DNA of 64,000 nucleotides, from assembly GCF_014287675.1 (NCBI RefSeq), contig NZ_JACOPQ010000004.1, forward strand, positions 186,001-250,000. The letters are read 5' to 3'. Below the pieces are notes generated by a model. That model worked only from the letters and a program-made list of their open reading frames with translations, ran no database searches and was not told the origin of the DNA. A program made the translations under genes and the position numbers. Below are positions 18,561-27,217 of this stretch, piece after piece. The stretch comes from Lawsonibacter faecis. Lineage in GTDB: Bacteria; Bacillota; Clostridia; Oscillospirales; Oscillospiraceae. How positions within the stretch are numbered: position 1 is the first letter of the stretch; the number at the start of each line of letters is the position of its first letter.

Positions 18561-18635
18561 CGATTCATTTGCCCCGGGCAGATATAAAGCACGGGGCCCC
18601 CTGCCGGCACAGCCGGGAGGGGCGCGCACCTACTG
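18481..18635 (+). repeat. structured repeat element, copy 2
   Basis: As copy 1, but with the stem CCGGGGCGA-TTCAT-TTGCCCCGG, linker AGATATAAAGC, and a GC stem CCCCCTGCCGGC/GCCGGGAGGGG. Bases differ from copy 1 in both arms while pairing is kept. Confidence 0.65.
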
Positions 18636-18669
18636 GCGCCGCGCCCTCCCCCGGAACCTGTTTTCCGAC

Positions 18670-18710
18670 AAAAAGCGGCCCCCTCGGCGTCTGTCCGCCG
18701 AGGGGGCCGC
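18670..18710 (-). terminator. terminator of ilvE
   Basis: GCGGCCCCCTCGGCG and its complement form a 15-bp stem with a 6-nt loop, followed by TTTTT on the minus strand. Confidence 0.9.
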
Positions 18711-18721
18711 ATCATTCTGGT

Positions 18722-19786
18722 TTAGAGCTTCACGGTCCAGCCATAGGGGTCGGGCTCGGTGCCCCACTGGATGCCGGTGAGGGTATCGTAGAGCTTCTGG
18801 GTCAGGCCGCCGATCTTGCCGCCGCTGATGCCCACGTGCAGATCCTTCCAGCCCATCTCGCCGATGGGAGAGACGACCGCGGCGGTGCCGGTGCCCCAGG
18901 CCTCCTCCAGCCTGCCCGCCTGGGCGGCGGCGAAGAGCTCTTCGGCGGAGATCAGCCGCTCGTGGACGGTGATGCCCCAGTCCCGCAGCAGCTCCAGACA
19001 GGAGCGGCGGGTGATGCCGGGCAGGACCGAGCCGGTAAGCTCGGGGGTGATCACCTCGCCGTCCAGCTTGAACATGACGTTCATGGAGCCGACTTCTTCG
19101 ATATACTTGCGGTGCACCCCGTCCAGCCAGAGGACCTGGGCATAGCCCTGCTCCTCGGCCCGGGCACTGGCGCGGATGGAGGCGGCGTAGTTGCCGCCGC
19201 ACTTGGTGTACCCCGTGCCGCCCTTGACAGCCCGGACGTCCTCGTTCTCCACGTAGATGCGCACGGGATTGAGGCCCTCCTTGTAGTAGGCCCCCACAGG
19301 ACAGCAGATGACGCAGAACAGGTAGGTGTGGGACGCGTGAACCCCCACGGAGGGGTCGGTGGCGATGATGAAGGGCCGGATGTAGAGGGACGTGCCGCTC
19401 TCGCTGGGCACCCAGTCGCTCTCCAGGCGCACCAGGGCCTTGATACCCTCCAGGGCGGTCTCCTCCGGGAGCTTGGGGATGCACATGCGCTCGCAGGACT
19501 CATTCATCCGGCGAACGTTGTCCATGGGCCGGAAGAGCTGCACGCCGCCCTCGGGGCTGCGGTAGGCCTTCATACCCTCAAAGACCTCCTGGGCGTAGTG
19601 GAAGACCATGGCGGAGGGCTCCAGGCACAGGGGGGCGTAGGGCACGATGCGGCCGTTATGCCAGCCCTTTCCGGTCTCGTAATTCATCAGGAACATATGG
19701 TCGGTGAAGGTCTTGCCGAAGACCAGGGTTTTGGGGTCGGGCTTGGGCTTGAGCGTCTCGGCCCGGGTGATGGGGAATTCCTGCAT
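18722..19786 (-). CDS. ilvE: branched-chain amino acid aminotransferase
   Basis: A 354-aa fold-IV PLP enzyme of the long (BCAT group II) type, making or degrading Leu, Ile and Val. Visible features are EVFEGMKAYR, IRPFIIATD, the PLP lysine region GTGYTKCGGNYA, GSMNVMF and WGTGTAAVVSPIG. It has its own promoter and terminator. Confidence 0.95.
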   Translation of the reverse strand: MQEFPITRAETLKPKPDPKTLVFGKTFTDHMFLMNYETGKGWHNGRIVPYAPLCLEPSAMVFHYAQEVFEGMKAYRSPEGGVQLFRPMDNVRRMNESCERMCIPKLPEETALEGIKALVRLESDWVPSESGTSLYIRPFIIATDPSVGVHASHTYLFCVICCPVGAYYKEGLNPVRIYVENEDVRAVKGGTGYTKCGGNYAASIRASARAEEQGYAQVLWLDGVHRKYIEEVGSMNVMFKLDGEVITPELTGSVLPGITRRSCLELLRDWGITVHERLISAEELFAAAQAGRLEEAWGTGTAAVVSPIGEMGWKDLHVGISGGKIGGLTQKLYDTLTGIQWGTEPDPYGWTVKL

Positions 19787-19827
19787 GGAGACAGCCTCCT
19801 CTTTTATTTCAAGTTTCCTGTTTTGAC

Positions 19828-19856
19828 ATTATACCAGCGCAGAAATGCGCCCGCAA
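19828..19856 (-). promoter_or_regulatory. promoter of ilvE
   Basis: On the minus strand TTGCGG, 17 bp and TATAAT. Confidence 0.65.
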
Positions 19857-19933
19857 GGGTGAAAACACCGGAGGGGGAAAAGCCGGCTTTGACTCATTGT
19901 GTCACGCCGCCCTTTTTAAGAATGTAAAGTAAG

Positions 19934-20108
19934 ATACAATCGGGAAAGTAAAGGGTAAACCGATGAGCAGAAAAGGGGGCCGGACGCATCGGCGGCAGAG
20001 CCTGCGCCGCCGGGGAGCCGGGCGGCGGAAAAGCCGGCGGCGGCATTGCCCACGGCGGGCTTGGCCAGGATTTCGCTTTTTCACTTTTCAACTTTACTTT
20101 CCTTGTAT
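19934..20108. repeat. MITE-like element between ilvE and gdpP
   Basis: ATACAA..GGAAAGTAAAG at the left is mirrored by CTTTACTTTCC..TTGTAT at the right, with a short indel. The 120-bp GC-rich centre (GCCGCCGGGG-type hairpins) is non-coding. The right tip supplies the -35 box of gdpP. Confidence 0.55.
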
Positions 20109-20131
20109 TTGTGGGCGTAATTTGATATAAT
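20103..20131 (+). promoter_or_regulatory. promoter of gdpP operon
   Basis: TTGTAT, 17 bp, TATAAT. The -35 is the last 6 bp of the MITE-like element. Confidence 0.7.
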
Positions 20132-20182
20132 AAACTCTCTTGTTATGGCCTGCAGAGCGTGATTTTTGGGGGTGAAGCCCGG

Positions 20183-22174
20183 ATGAAAAAGAAAAATAAG
20201 CTCAGCCACCTGCTGGAACCCAGCCTCCGGCTCTATTTTATCGCCTTGGTGCTCTTCACCGTGGCCTCCGCCTTCTTCAACATCTACCTGACCATTGCGG
20301 AGGCGGCGGTGGTGGTGATGCTCTACCTCTACTTCCGCCGCTCCAACAACCGCCGCAAGCGGGAGATCTTAAAGTATATCGACAATGTGACCTGCAATAT
20401 TGACGTGGCCACCAAGGACACCATGGTGAACGCGCCCCTGCCCATGGTCATATTCAAGCCGGAGACCGACGAGGTCATCTGGTCCAACGAGCGCTTTCTC
20501 GCCCTCACCGGTGAGCGGGAGCACCTTTTCGACACCAAGCTCTCCGCCGCCGTGCCCGACTTCTCCTCCCGCTGGCTGATGGAGGGGAAGAACGAGTGCC
20601 CCACAGAGGTCCACGTGGGGGATTCCCGCTTTATGGTCTTCGGTCATCTGGTCCGTACGGACGACAAGAACCGCCAGTCCTTCCTGGCCACCACCTACTG
20701 GGTGGATGTGACCGAATTCTCCATGGTCCGGGAGGAGTACTACGCCGCCCGCCCCGTGGCCGCCATTGTCCAGCTGGACAATTACGAGGAGCTTTTGAAG
20801 GGCCTGACCGACAACGCCAGCTCGGCTCTCCTGTCCGAGATCAACGCCCGGCTGGACGAATGGGCCTCCCCCGTGGGAGGCATCTTCTGCCGCTATACCC
20901 GGGACCACTATCTGCTGGTCTTTGAGGAGCGGTATCTGGCCCAGCTCCAGGAGGGCAAGTTCTCCATCCTGGACAGCGTCCACGAGGTGGTGAACTCCAA
21001 GGGCATTCCCGCCAGCATCTCCATCGGCATCGGCAAGGATGCGGACACCTTTGAGGAGCTCTTCCAGTTTGCAAACCTCTCCATCGATATGGCCCTCTCC
21101 CGGGGCGGCGACCAAGCGGTGGTGAAGAATAAGTTTACCTTTGAGTTCTACGGCGGCCGCTCCAAGGAGCTGGAGAAGCGCACCAAGGTGAAGAGCCGGG
21201 TCATGGCAAACGCCCTCTCAGAGCTGGTGGGCTCCGCCTCCCATGTGTTCATTATGGGCCACAAATACCCCGATTTGGACTGTATCGGCGCGGCGGCGGG
21301 GGTGATGTCGGTCTGCCGGAAGCGGGGAGTTCCCGCCCACATTATCCGGGAGTCCGGCCAGAACCCGGCCAGCGGCATGGTGGAGAAGCTCTCCGCTCTC
21401 CCGGAGTACAAGGAGGCCTTCATCACCGCCCAGGACGCGCTGATTCTGGCCGACGCCAACTGCCTGCTGGTGGTGGTGGACACCAACCGGCCCGAGCAGG
21501 TCTCGGCGGAGGAGCTGCTCCTCTCCTGCAACAAGGTGGCGGTCATCGACCACCACCGCCGGGCGGCCACCTATATCGCCAACGCGGCCCTCAACTTCCA
21601 CGAGCCCTACGCCTCCTCCGCCAGCGAGCTGGTCACCGAGCTTCTGCAGTATATCATGGAGCCCGCCGACCTCCTGCGCACCGAGGCGGAGGCCCTGCTG
21701 GCCGGCATCGTGCTGGACACCAAGCAGTTTACCATGCGCACCGGCGGCCGGACCTTCGAGGCTGCGGCCTTTCTCCGCCGATCCGGCGCGGACACCTGGG
21801 ATGTGAAGAAGCTCTTTCAGAACGACCTGGAGGGCACCATCGCCCGGTATGACATCATCCAGAACGCCCGGATGTACCGCAATGACATCGCAATCGCCCG
21901 GGTGGACCACACCGTGGGGCGGGTAACCGCGGCTCAGGCTGCCGACGAGCTTTTGAACATCGCGGGCATTGACGCTTCCTTCGTCCTCTTCCCCGACGGC
22001 GACCGGGTTATCATCTCGGCCCGCTCCATGGGGGACACCAACGTGCAGGTGGTGCTGGAGAAGCTGGGCGGCGGCGGCAACGGCGCCACCGCGGGCGCCC
22101 AAGTGCCGGGCACCGTGGACGAGGTGACGAAGAACCTCCTGCGGGCCATCGATCAATATTTCGAGGATGAATAG
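20183..22174 (+). CDS. gdpP: cyclic-di-AMP phosphodiesterase GdpP
   Basis: A 663-aa membrane-bound DHH/DHHA1 enzyme that cleaves c-di-AMP. The order is two N-terminal membrane helices (residues 15-50), a PAS-like domain (about 75-160) and a degenerate GGDEF domain (SRGGDQAVV). The DHH domain (GHKYPDLDCIGAA, VVVDTNRPEQ, VIDHHRRA) and the DHHA1 domain (ISARSMGDTNVQVVLEKLGGGGNGATAGAQ) follow. ATG 20183 follows GGGGGTGAAG. The last 31 codons exist again, with synonymous changes, at 22323-22417. It is probably co-transcribed with rplI and dnaB. Confidence 0.96.
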   Translation: MKKKNKLSHLLEPSLRLYFIALVLFTVASAFFNIYLTIAEAAVVVMLYLYFRRSNNRRKREILKYIDNVTCNIDVATKDTMVNAPLPMVIFKPETDEVIWSNERFLALTGEREHLFDTKLSAAVPDFSSRWLMEGKNECPTEVHVGDSRFMVFGHLVRTDDKNRQSFLATTYWVDVTEFSMVREEYYAARPVAAIVQLDNYEELLKGLTDNASSALLSEINARLDEWASPVGGIFCRYTRDHYLLVFEERYLAQLQEGKFSILDSVHEVVNSKGIPASISIGIGKDADTFEELFQFANLSIDMALSRGGDQAVVKNKFTFEFYGGRSKELEKRTKVKSRVMANALSELVGSASHVFIMGHKYPDLDCIGAAAGVMSVCRKRGVPAHIIRESGQNPASGMVEKLSALPEYKEAFITAQDALILADANCLLVVVDTNRPEQVSAEELLLSCNKVAVIDHHRRAATYIANAALNFHEPYASSASELVTELLQYIMEPADLLRTEAEALLAGIVLDTKQFTMRTGGRTFEAAAFLRRSGADTWDVKKLFQNDLEGTIARYDIIQNARMYRNDIAIARVDHTVGRVTAAQAADELLNIAGIDASFVLFPDGDRVIISARSMGDTNVQVVLEKLGGGGNGATAGAQVPGTVDEVTKNLLRAIDQYFEDE

Positions 22175-22175
22175 C

Positions 22176-22320
22176 GCCGGAGGCCGCCCGCTGCCGCCGC
22201 CAGGGACCCGCCGGAGGCGGGACGCGCCTTTTGGCGCGGAGCCGAGGGCGAATTTATTTCGCCCCGGCGATTAATCAAAAAGAGAGGGGCCCCCGCCGGG
22301 CCCCGGCCCGACGGGGAGTG
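22176..22320 (+). repeat. structured repeat element, copy 3 (insert behind gdpP)
   Basis: A GC-rich insert between two versions of the gdpP tail. It contains a CCCGCC/GGCGGG hairpin, a GCGCC-TTTT-GGCGC hairpin and the stem GCCGAGGGCGAA-TTTAT-TTCGCCCCGGC (22241-22267, one mismatch). The linker GATTAATCAAAA and a CCCCCGCCGGGCC / GGCCCGACGGGG stem follow. It is the same layout as copies 1 and 2 in its second half. Confidence 0.6.
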
Positions 22321-22322
22321 CA

Positions 22323-22417
22323 ACGGCGCCACCGCAGGCGCTCAGGTACCCGGCACCGTGGACGAGGTGACGAAGAACCTCCTGCGGGCCATCGACCAGT
22401 ACTTTGAAGACGAGTGA
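22323..22417 (+). pseudogene. duplicated 3' end of gdpP (31 codons)
   Basis: It encodes exactly the same last 31 residues as gdpP (from NGATAG to FEDE), then a stop. Against 22080-22174 there are 12 synonymous third-base changes and a different stop (TGA instead of TAG), and no amino-acid change. It has no start of its own. It directly precedes rplI. Confidence 0.9.
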
Positions 22418-22498
22418 CTTTATTGGAAATTGCAGGGATATGACTTATCGTTCCCGATATTGCGTTGAAAACAAAGACAAGCGAAAGGATTGAATACC

Positions 22499-22945
22499 AT
22501 GAAAGTGATTTTACAGCAGGACGTGAAGGGCCAGGGCAAGAAGGGGCAGCTGATTGAGGCGTCCGACGGATACGCCCGCAACTTCCTGCTTCCCCGGAAG
22601 CTGGCGATTCTGGCAACCCCCGAGAACGTGAATACCATGAAGATGCAGGACAAGGCCAGGAAGGCCCAGGAGGCCGCCGAGAAGGCGGAGGCGGAGGCCG
22701 TCGCCGCCAAGCTCAGGGAGATCACCGTGAAGGTGACCGCCAAGGCCGGCTCCGGCGGGCGGCTCTTCGGCGCGGTTACCAGCAAGGAGATCGCCGACAG
22801 CCTCAAGGCCCAGCAGGGCATCGACATCGCCAAGACCAAGATCGTCCAGGACGAGCCCATTAAGAGCTTTGGCACCTATGAGCTGAAGGTTAAGCTGGGC
22901 TACGAGGTCAGCGGAACGCTGAAGGTGATGGTGACAGAGGAGTAA
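22499..22945 (+). CDS. rplI: 50S ribosomal protein bL9
   Basis: 148 aa. The N-terminal domain MKVILQQDVKGQGKKGQLIEA with YARNFLLPRKLA is diagnostic. The connecting helix (KMQDKARKAQEAAEKAEAEAV) and C-terminal domain are complete. AAAGGATTG precedes the ATG. The order gdpP-rplI-dnaB is widely conserved in Firmicutes. Confidence 0.97.
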   Translation: MKVILQQDVKGQGKKGQLIEASDGYARNFLLPRKLAILATPENVNTMKMQDKARKAQEAAEKAEAEAVAAKLREITVKVTAKAGSGGRLFGAVTSKEIADSLKAQQGIDIAKTKIVQDEPIKSFGTYELKVKLGYEVSGTLKVMVTEE

Positions 22946-23047
22946 TAGAGAAAGAAGAAAGAAAAAGCGGCAGAAACTGCTTCGGCCGCGGGATATGCGG
23001 GCGCATCTTCTTTCTTCTTACCTTGCTTTTGATTCGGTGGTGATATC

Positions 23048-24388
23048 ATGGACGAACTTCTCTCCAAGCAGATGCCCCACTCGGTGACTGCGGAGCAGGC
23101 GGTGCTGGGCTCGGTGCTCATCGACGCGCGCTGTATGCCCGAGGTGGCCGAGGCCCTGCGGCCGGAAGATTTTTATATGGCCCAGAACCGGGAGATCTTT
23201 GAGACGATGATCTCCATGTTTAACTTCTCCGAGACCATCGATCCCGTGACCGTGGCAAACCACATGGTCCAGCGGGGCCACGAGGAGCGCGCCACCCGGG
23301 AGTATTTCCTGCAGCTCATGCAGGTGACCCCCACCGCCGCCAACGTGGGCGAGTATGTGGGGATAATGAAGGACAAATCCCTCCTCCGCCGGATTGCTGA
23401 AACGGCGGGGGATTTGACCGCCCTGGTGCAGGAGGGCTCCGGCACCGCCCAGGAGGTGCTGGAGGCCGCCGAGCAGCGGATTTACGCCATCCGCCAGGGC
23501 CGCAGCGCCCAGGGCCTGGAGCACATCTCCACCGTTATTTTAAGCGTGTACGACCGGCTCAACGAGCTGGCCGCCCAGGATTCCGATATCCCCGGCCTCT
23601 CCACCGGCCTGCCCGACGTGGACCGGGCCATCGCGGGCCTCAACAAGTCCGATCTGCTCCTCCTGGCGGCCCGCCCCGGCATGGGCAAGACCTCCTTCGC
23701 CCTGAACGTCCTGCTCCACGCGGGCAAATTCTCGGGCAAGGCGGTGGTCTTCTTCTCCCTGGAGATGAGCCGTGAGCAGCTCGCCATGCGCCTCATCTCC
23801 GGCGAGAGCTTTGTGGACAACAAAAAGCTGGTCACCGGCAAGCTCTCCGAGGACGACTGGGGCAAAATAGCCGCGGCCTCCGCGGCCCTCAACAGGACCA
23901 ATATTTTGATTGACGACAACCCGTCCCTCTCGGTGGCCGACATGAACGCCAAGTGCCGCCGGGTGGATAATCTGGGCCTGGTAGTCATAGACTACCTCCA
24001 GCTTATGACCTCCGCCGGCGGCCCCAGCCGCAGCAGCGACAACCGCCAGCAGGTGGTCTCCGACATCTCCCGCGCCCTGAAAATCATGGCCAAGGAGCTC
24101 AACGTTCCCGTGGTCTGCCTCTCCCAGCTCTCCCGGGGACCGGAGAGCCGATCCGACAAGCGCCCCATGCTCTCCGACCTGCGTGAGTCGGGCGCCATTG
24201 AGCAGGACGCCGATATCGTCATGTTTCTCTACCGGGACGACTATTACGATAAGGAATCAGAGGCCCACAATATTGCCGAGTGTATTATCGCGAAGAACCG
24301 ACACGGCGAGACCGGCACCGTGGAGCTGCAGTGGTTGCCGGAGTATACCACGTTCTCGTCGATTGAGCGTAGATATGAGGAGTACTGA
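23048..24388 (+). CDS. dnaB: replicative DNA helicase DnaB
   Basis: 446 aa. The N-terminal DnaB domain (PHSVTAEQAVLGSVLID) is followed by a RecA-like motor: ARPGMGKTSFALN (Walker A), FFSLEMS, LVVIDYLQLM (Walker B), LSQLSRGPESR and SGAIEQDADIVMFLYRDDYY. It unwinds DNA at the replication fork. No intein or insertion is present. Confidence 0.97.
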   Translation: MDELLSKQMPHSVTAEQAVLGSVLIDARCMPEVAEALRPEDFYMAQNREIFETMISMFNFSETIDPVTVANHMVQRGHEERATREYFLQLMQVTPTAANVGEYVGIMKDKSLLRRIAETAGDLTALVQEGSGTAQEVLEAAEQRIYAIRQGRSAQGLEHISTVILSVYDRLNELAAQDSDIPGLSTGLPDVDRAIAGLNKSDLLLLAARPGMGKTSFALNVLLHAGKFSGKAVVFFSLEMSREQLAMRLISGESFVDNKKLVTGKLSEDDWGKIAAASAALNRTNILIDDNPSLSVADMNAKCRRVDNLGLVVIDYLQLMTSAGGPSRSSDNRQQVVSDISRALKIMAKELNVPVVCLSQLSRGPESRSDKRPMLSDLRESGAIEQDADIVMFLYRDDYYDKESEAHNIAECIIAKNRHGETGTVELQWLPEYTTFSSIERRYEEY

Positions 24389-24524
24389 TTCAAAGAAGCG
24401 TGTAAAGAGAAGAAGCAGGTGAGTCGGCGGGTTGAATCGCGGGTGGCTGTGTGAGAACGTGCGGATACGAGCCGCTTATTTCTCATTTCTTTCTTCTTTT
24501 TGAAAGCGTTTGAGGTTGAGAGCT

Positions 24525-25898
24525 TTGCAGAAATTTAGGGATTTAGAGCGCGAATACGACATGCTCCCCGCCGGCGGGACGGTGCTCTGCGCCGTCTCCG
24601 GCGGGGCGGACTCCATGTGCCTGCTTCACCTGGCCGCCCGGCTGGGGGCCGAGCGGGGCTTTACGGTCGCCGCGGCCCACTATAACCATTGCCTGCGGGG
24701 GGCGGAGTCCGATCGGGACGAGGCGTTTGTACGAGACTGGTGCGGGGAAAACGGCGTGGAGTTTTATGCAGGCGCCGGCGACGTGGCGGCCCGGGCCGCC
24801 CGGCTGGGCCAGGGTGTGGAGGAAACCGCCCGCCAGATGCGGTACGCCTTCCTCCGCGAGACCGCCCGCAGCCTGGGAGCGGACCGGATCGCCACGGCCC
24901 ACAATGCCGACGACAACGCCGAGACCCTCCTGCTCCACCTGGTCCGGGGCTCCGGACTCCAGGGCCTCACGGGGATCGCCCCCCGCCGGGGCGAGCTGGT
25001 GCGGCCCCTCCTCACCACCCCCCGGACAGAGATTGAGGCCTATGTATCGGAGCACGGCGTCCCGTTTGTGGAGGACAGCACCAACGCCGACACGGCCTTC
25101 ACCCGCAACCGTCTGCGCCGGGAGATTCTGCCCCTTCTGCGGGAGCTGAATCCACGCCTCACCGAGAGCCTGTCGGACACCATCCGCTACCTGAGAAACG
25201 ACAACGACTATCTCAACGCCCGGGCCGCCGAGGCCTGTCTCAACGCCCGCTGGGCGGAGGACGATCTGGTGATAGAGGCCCGTTACATCGCCGCCCTCCC
25301 CGCTGCCATCGCCCCCCGTGCCGCACGCCGGCTGCTGGAGATGATGGGGGACGGGGATACCGACTGCTCCGCCGCCCACCTAAACGCCATCGTGGACCTC
25401 TGCCGGGGAGACGACCCCTCGGCGGTAACCTTCCTGCCGGGCGGCCGTATGGCCCAGCGGGTATATAAGGAACTGCTGGTGACCCGGCAGGCCGACCCCC
25501 TCCCCCCCTTTGAGGCCGTGCCGCTGAAGCTGGACGGCGTTACCCGGGCGGGGGACTGGCGGGTGGAGTGCCGCCCGGCGGACGGTCCGGCGGACGCACG
25601 GCCGGACGGATACCACTTCATCCTGGAGGCCGCCGCTCTGGAGGGCGGCGCGGTCCTCCGCCCCCGGGCCCAGGGGGATGAGATCACGCTCCCCCGCCGG
25701 AGCACCAAGACGGTGAAGAAGCTCTTCATCGACGAGAAGATCCCCCGCTACGCCCGGGAGAGAATTCCCGTTCTGGCCTGCGGTGGGGAGCTGCTGGCCG
25801 TGGCGGGCCTGGGCGCGCAGGAAAAATATCTGGCCCGGCCGGACCGGGCCGGTTATGAGTTGCTTTTTACCCCCATGAAAGAGAGAATGGAAGGATGA
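24525..25898 (+). CDS. tilS: tRNA(Ile)-lysidine synthetase
   Basis: It modifies C34 of tRNA-Ile2 to lysidine so that it reads AUA. The PP-loop CAVSGGADSM is at about residue 25, with HYNHCLRG and TAHNADDNAET; the C-terminal TilS domains follow. The start is uncertain. TTG 24525 is 9 nt after GAGG and is preferred, but TTG 24510 is also in frame. The stop overlaps hpt (ATGA). Confidence 0.94.
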   Translation: MQKFRDLEREYDMLPAGGTVLCAVSGGADSMCLLHLAARLGAERGFTVAAAHYNHCLRGAESDRDEAFVRDWCGENGVEFYAGAGDVAARAARLGQGVEETARQMRYAFLRETARSLGADRIATAHNADDNAETLLLHLVRGSGLQGLTGIAPRRGELVRPLLTTPRTEIEAYVSEHGVPFVEDSTNADTAFTRNRLRREILPLLRELNPRLTESLSDTIRYLRNDNDYLNARAAEACLNARWAEDDLVIEARYIAALPAAIAPRAARRLLEMMGDGDTDCSAAHLNAIVDLCRGDDPSAVTFLPGGRMAQRVYKELLVTRQADPLPPFEAVPLKLDGVTRAGDWRVECRPADGPADARPDGYHFILEAAALEGGAVLRPRAQGDEITLPRRSTKTVKKLFIDEKIPRYARERIPVLACGGELLAVAGLGAQEKYLARPDRAGYELLFTPMKERMEG

Positions 25899-26449
25899 AA
25901 ACGATGTTGGATCAGGATATTGAGCGCGTACTGTTTACAGAGGCGCAGCTCGACACGCGCATCGGCGAGATCGCCGCGGAGATGAATCGGGACTACGCAG
26001 GGAAGGAGCCGGTGCTCATCTCGGTCCTACGGGGCTCTTTCGTCTTTATGGCGGATCTGACGCGGAAGATCACCCTGCCCTGTACGGTGGACTTTATGTC
26101 GGTCTCCTCTTACGGCGCGGGCACCAAGTCCTCCGGTCAGGTGCAGATCACCAAGGACCTGTCCGACGATATCGAGGGCCGGGACATCATTGTGGTGGAG
26201 GATATTCTGGACTCGGGCAACACCCTCAGCTACCTGCTGGAGATTTTGAAGGCCCGCAAGCCCGCCTCCGTGAAGCTGTGCACCCTTCTGGATAAGCCCG
26301 ACCGCCGGGTGAAGGATGTCCATGTGGACTACTCCGGTTTCACCATCCCCGACGAGTTTGTGGTGGGCTATGGCTTGGATTACGCGGAGAAGTACCGCAA
26401 TCTGCCCTACATAGGGATCCTCAAGCCCTGTGTCTACGGCGGGGAGTAA
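25895..26449 (+). CDS. hpt: hypoxanthine phosphoribosyltransferase
   Basis: A 184-aa purine-salvage enzyme. It shows the PRPP motif IIVVEDILDSGNTLS, SVLRGSFVFMADL and LLDKPDRRVKDVHVDYSGF. ATG 25895 overlaps the tilS stop; a second ATG at 25904 is possible. tilS-hpt-ftsH is the conserved Firmicute order, here broken by a 109-bp tandem array. Confidence 0.95.
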   Translation: MKTMLDQDIERVLFTEAQLDTRIGEIAAEMNRDYAGKEPVLISVLRGSFVFMADLTRKITLPCTVDFMSVSSYGAGTKSSGQVQITKDLSDDIEGRDIIVVEDILDSGNTLSYLLEILKARKPASVKLCTLLDKPDRRVKDVHVDYSGFTIPDEFVVGYGLDYAEKYRNLPYIGILKPCVYGGE

Positions 26450-26530
26450 AAAATGCCCTCAGGGGTTCTGACGCCCTGCCGAAGCCTCCCCCGGCCTCCC
26501 CTCATAGGGGAGGCGCCTAAGTGCGCGCGC

Positions 26531-27200
26531 TGAGGCGGAGGCTTTCGCCAAGTCCTTTCGTCCATCGCCGCGGGTGCGGCGGAGACGGTCGGGATTCACT
26601 CCCGACCGCCGATAAATGAAAACCAAAGGGGCCCCCGGGTCAGGCGGAGCCTTTCGCCAAGTCCTTTCGTCCATCGCCGCGGGTGCGGCGGAGACGGTCG
26701 GGATTCACTCCCGACCGCCGATAAATGAAATCCAAAGGGGCCTCCGGGTCAGGCGGAGGCTTTCGCTTAGTCCTTTCGTGCATCGCCGCGGGTGCGGCGG
26801 AGACGGTCGGGATTCACTCCCGACTGCCGATAAATGAAAACCAAAGGGGCCCCCGGGTCAGGCGGAGGCTTTCGCCAAGTCCTTTCGTGCATCGCCGCGG
26901 GTGCGGCGGAGACGGTCGGGATTCACTCCCGACCGCCGATAAATGAAATCCAAAGGGGCCCCCGGGTCAGGCGGAGGCTTTCGCCAAGTCCTTTCGTGCA
27001 TCGCCGCGGGTGCGGCGGAGACGGTCGGGATTCACTCCCGACCGCCGATAAATGAAAACCAAAGGGCCCCCGGGTCAGGCGGAGCCTTTCGCTTAGTCCT
27101 TTCGTCCATCGCCGCGGGTGCGGCGGAGACGGTCGGGATTCACTCCCGACCGCCGATAAATGAAATCCAAAGGGGCCCCCGCGGAAGGCGGAGCCTTTCG
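26531..27200 (+). repeat. tandem array, six 109-bp units plus a partial unit
   Basis: Units start at 26531, 26640, 26749, 26858, 26967 (108 bp) and 27075; a 17-bp partial copy follows at 27184. Units are nearly identical. Each holds the hairpins CGCCGC-GGGT-GCGGCG and CGGTCGGGA-TTCAC-TCCCGACCG. The linker GATAAATGAAA and GGGGCCCCCGGGTC-AGGCGGAGGCTTTCGC follow. The TTCAC hairpin plus GAT-AA linker resembles the structured elements at 18.3 and 22.2 kb. The array fills the 768-bp gap hpt-ftsH; short ORFs in it follow the repeat and are not genes. Confidence 0.95.
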
Positions 27201-27217
27201 TGGGGAGTTGTTCGTCT

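Noticed and set aside
18368..19927. 519-aa open frame antisense to ilvE
   Set aside because: It runs through the repeat, the ilvE terminator and ilvE itself; no start signal and no domain.
26531..27200. CRISPR array
   Set aside because: Units repeat over their whole 109 bp with no unique spacers, and no cas genes are near. The same holds for 55216-55672.
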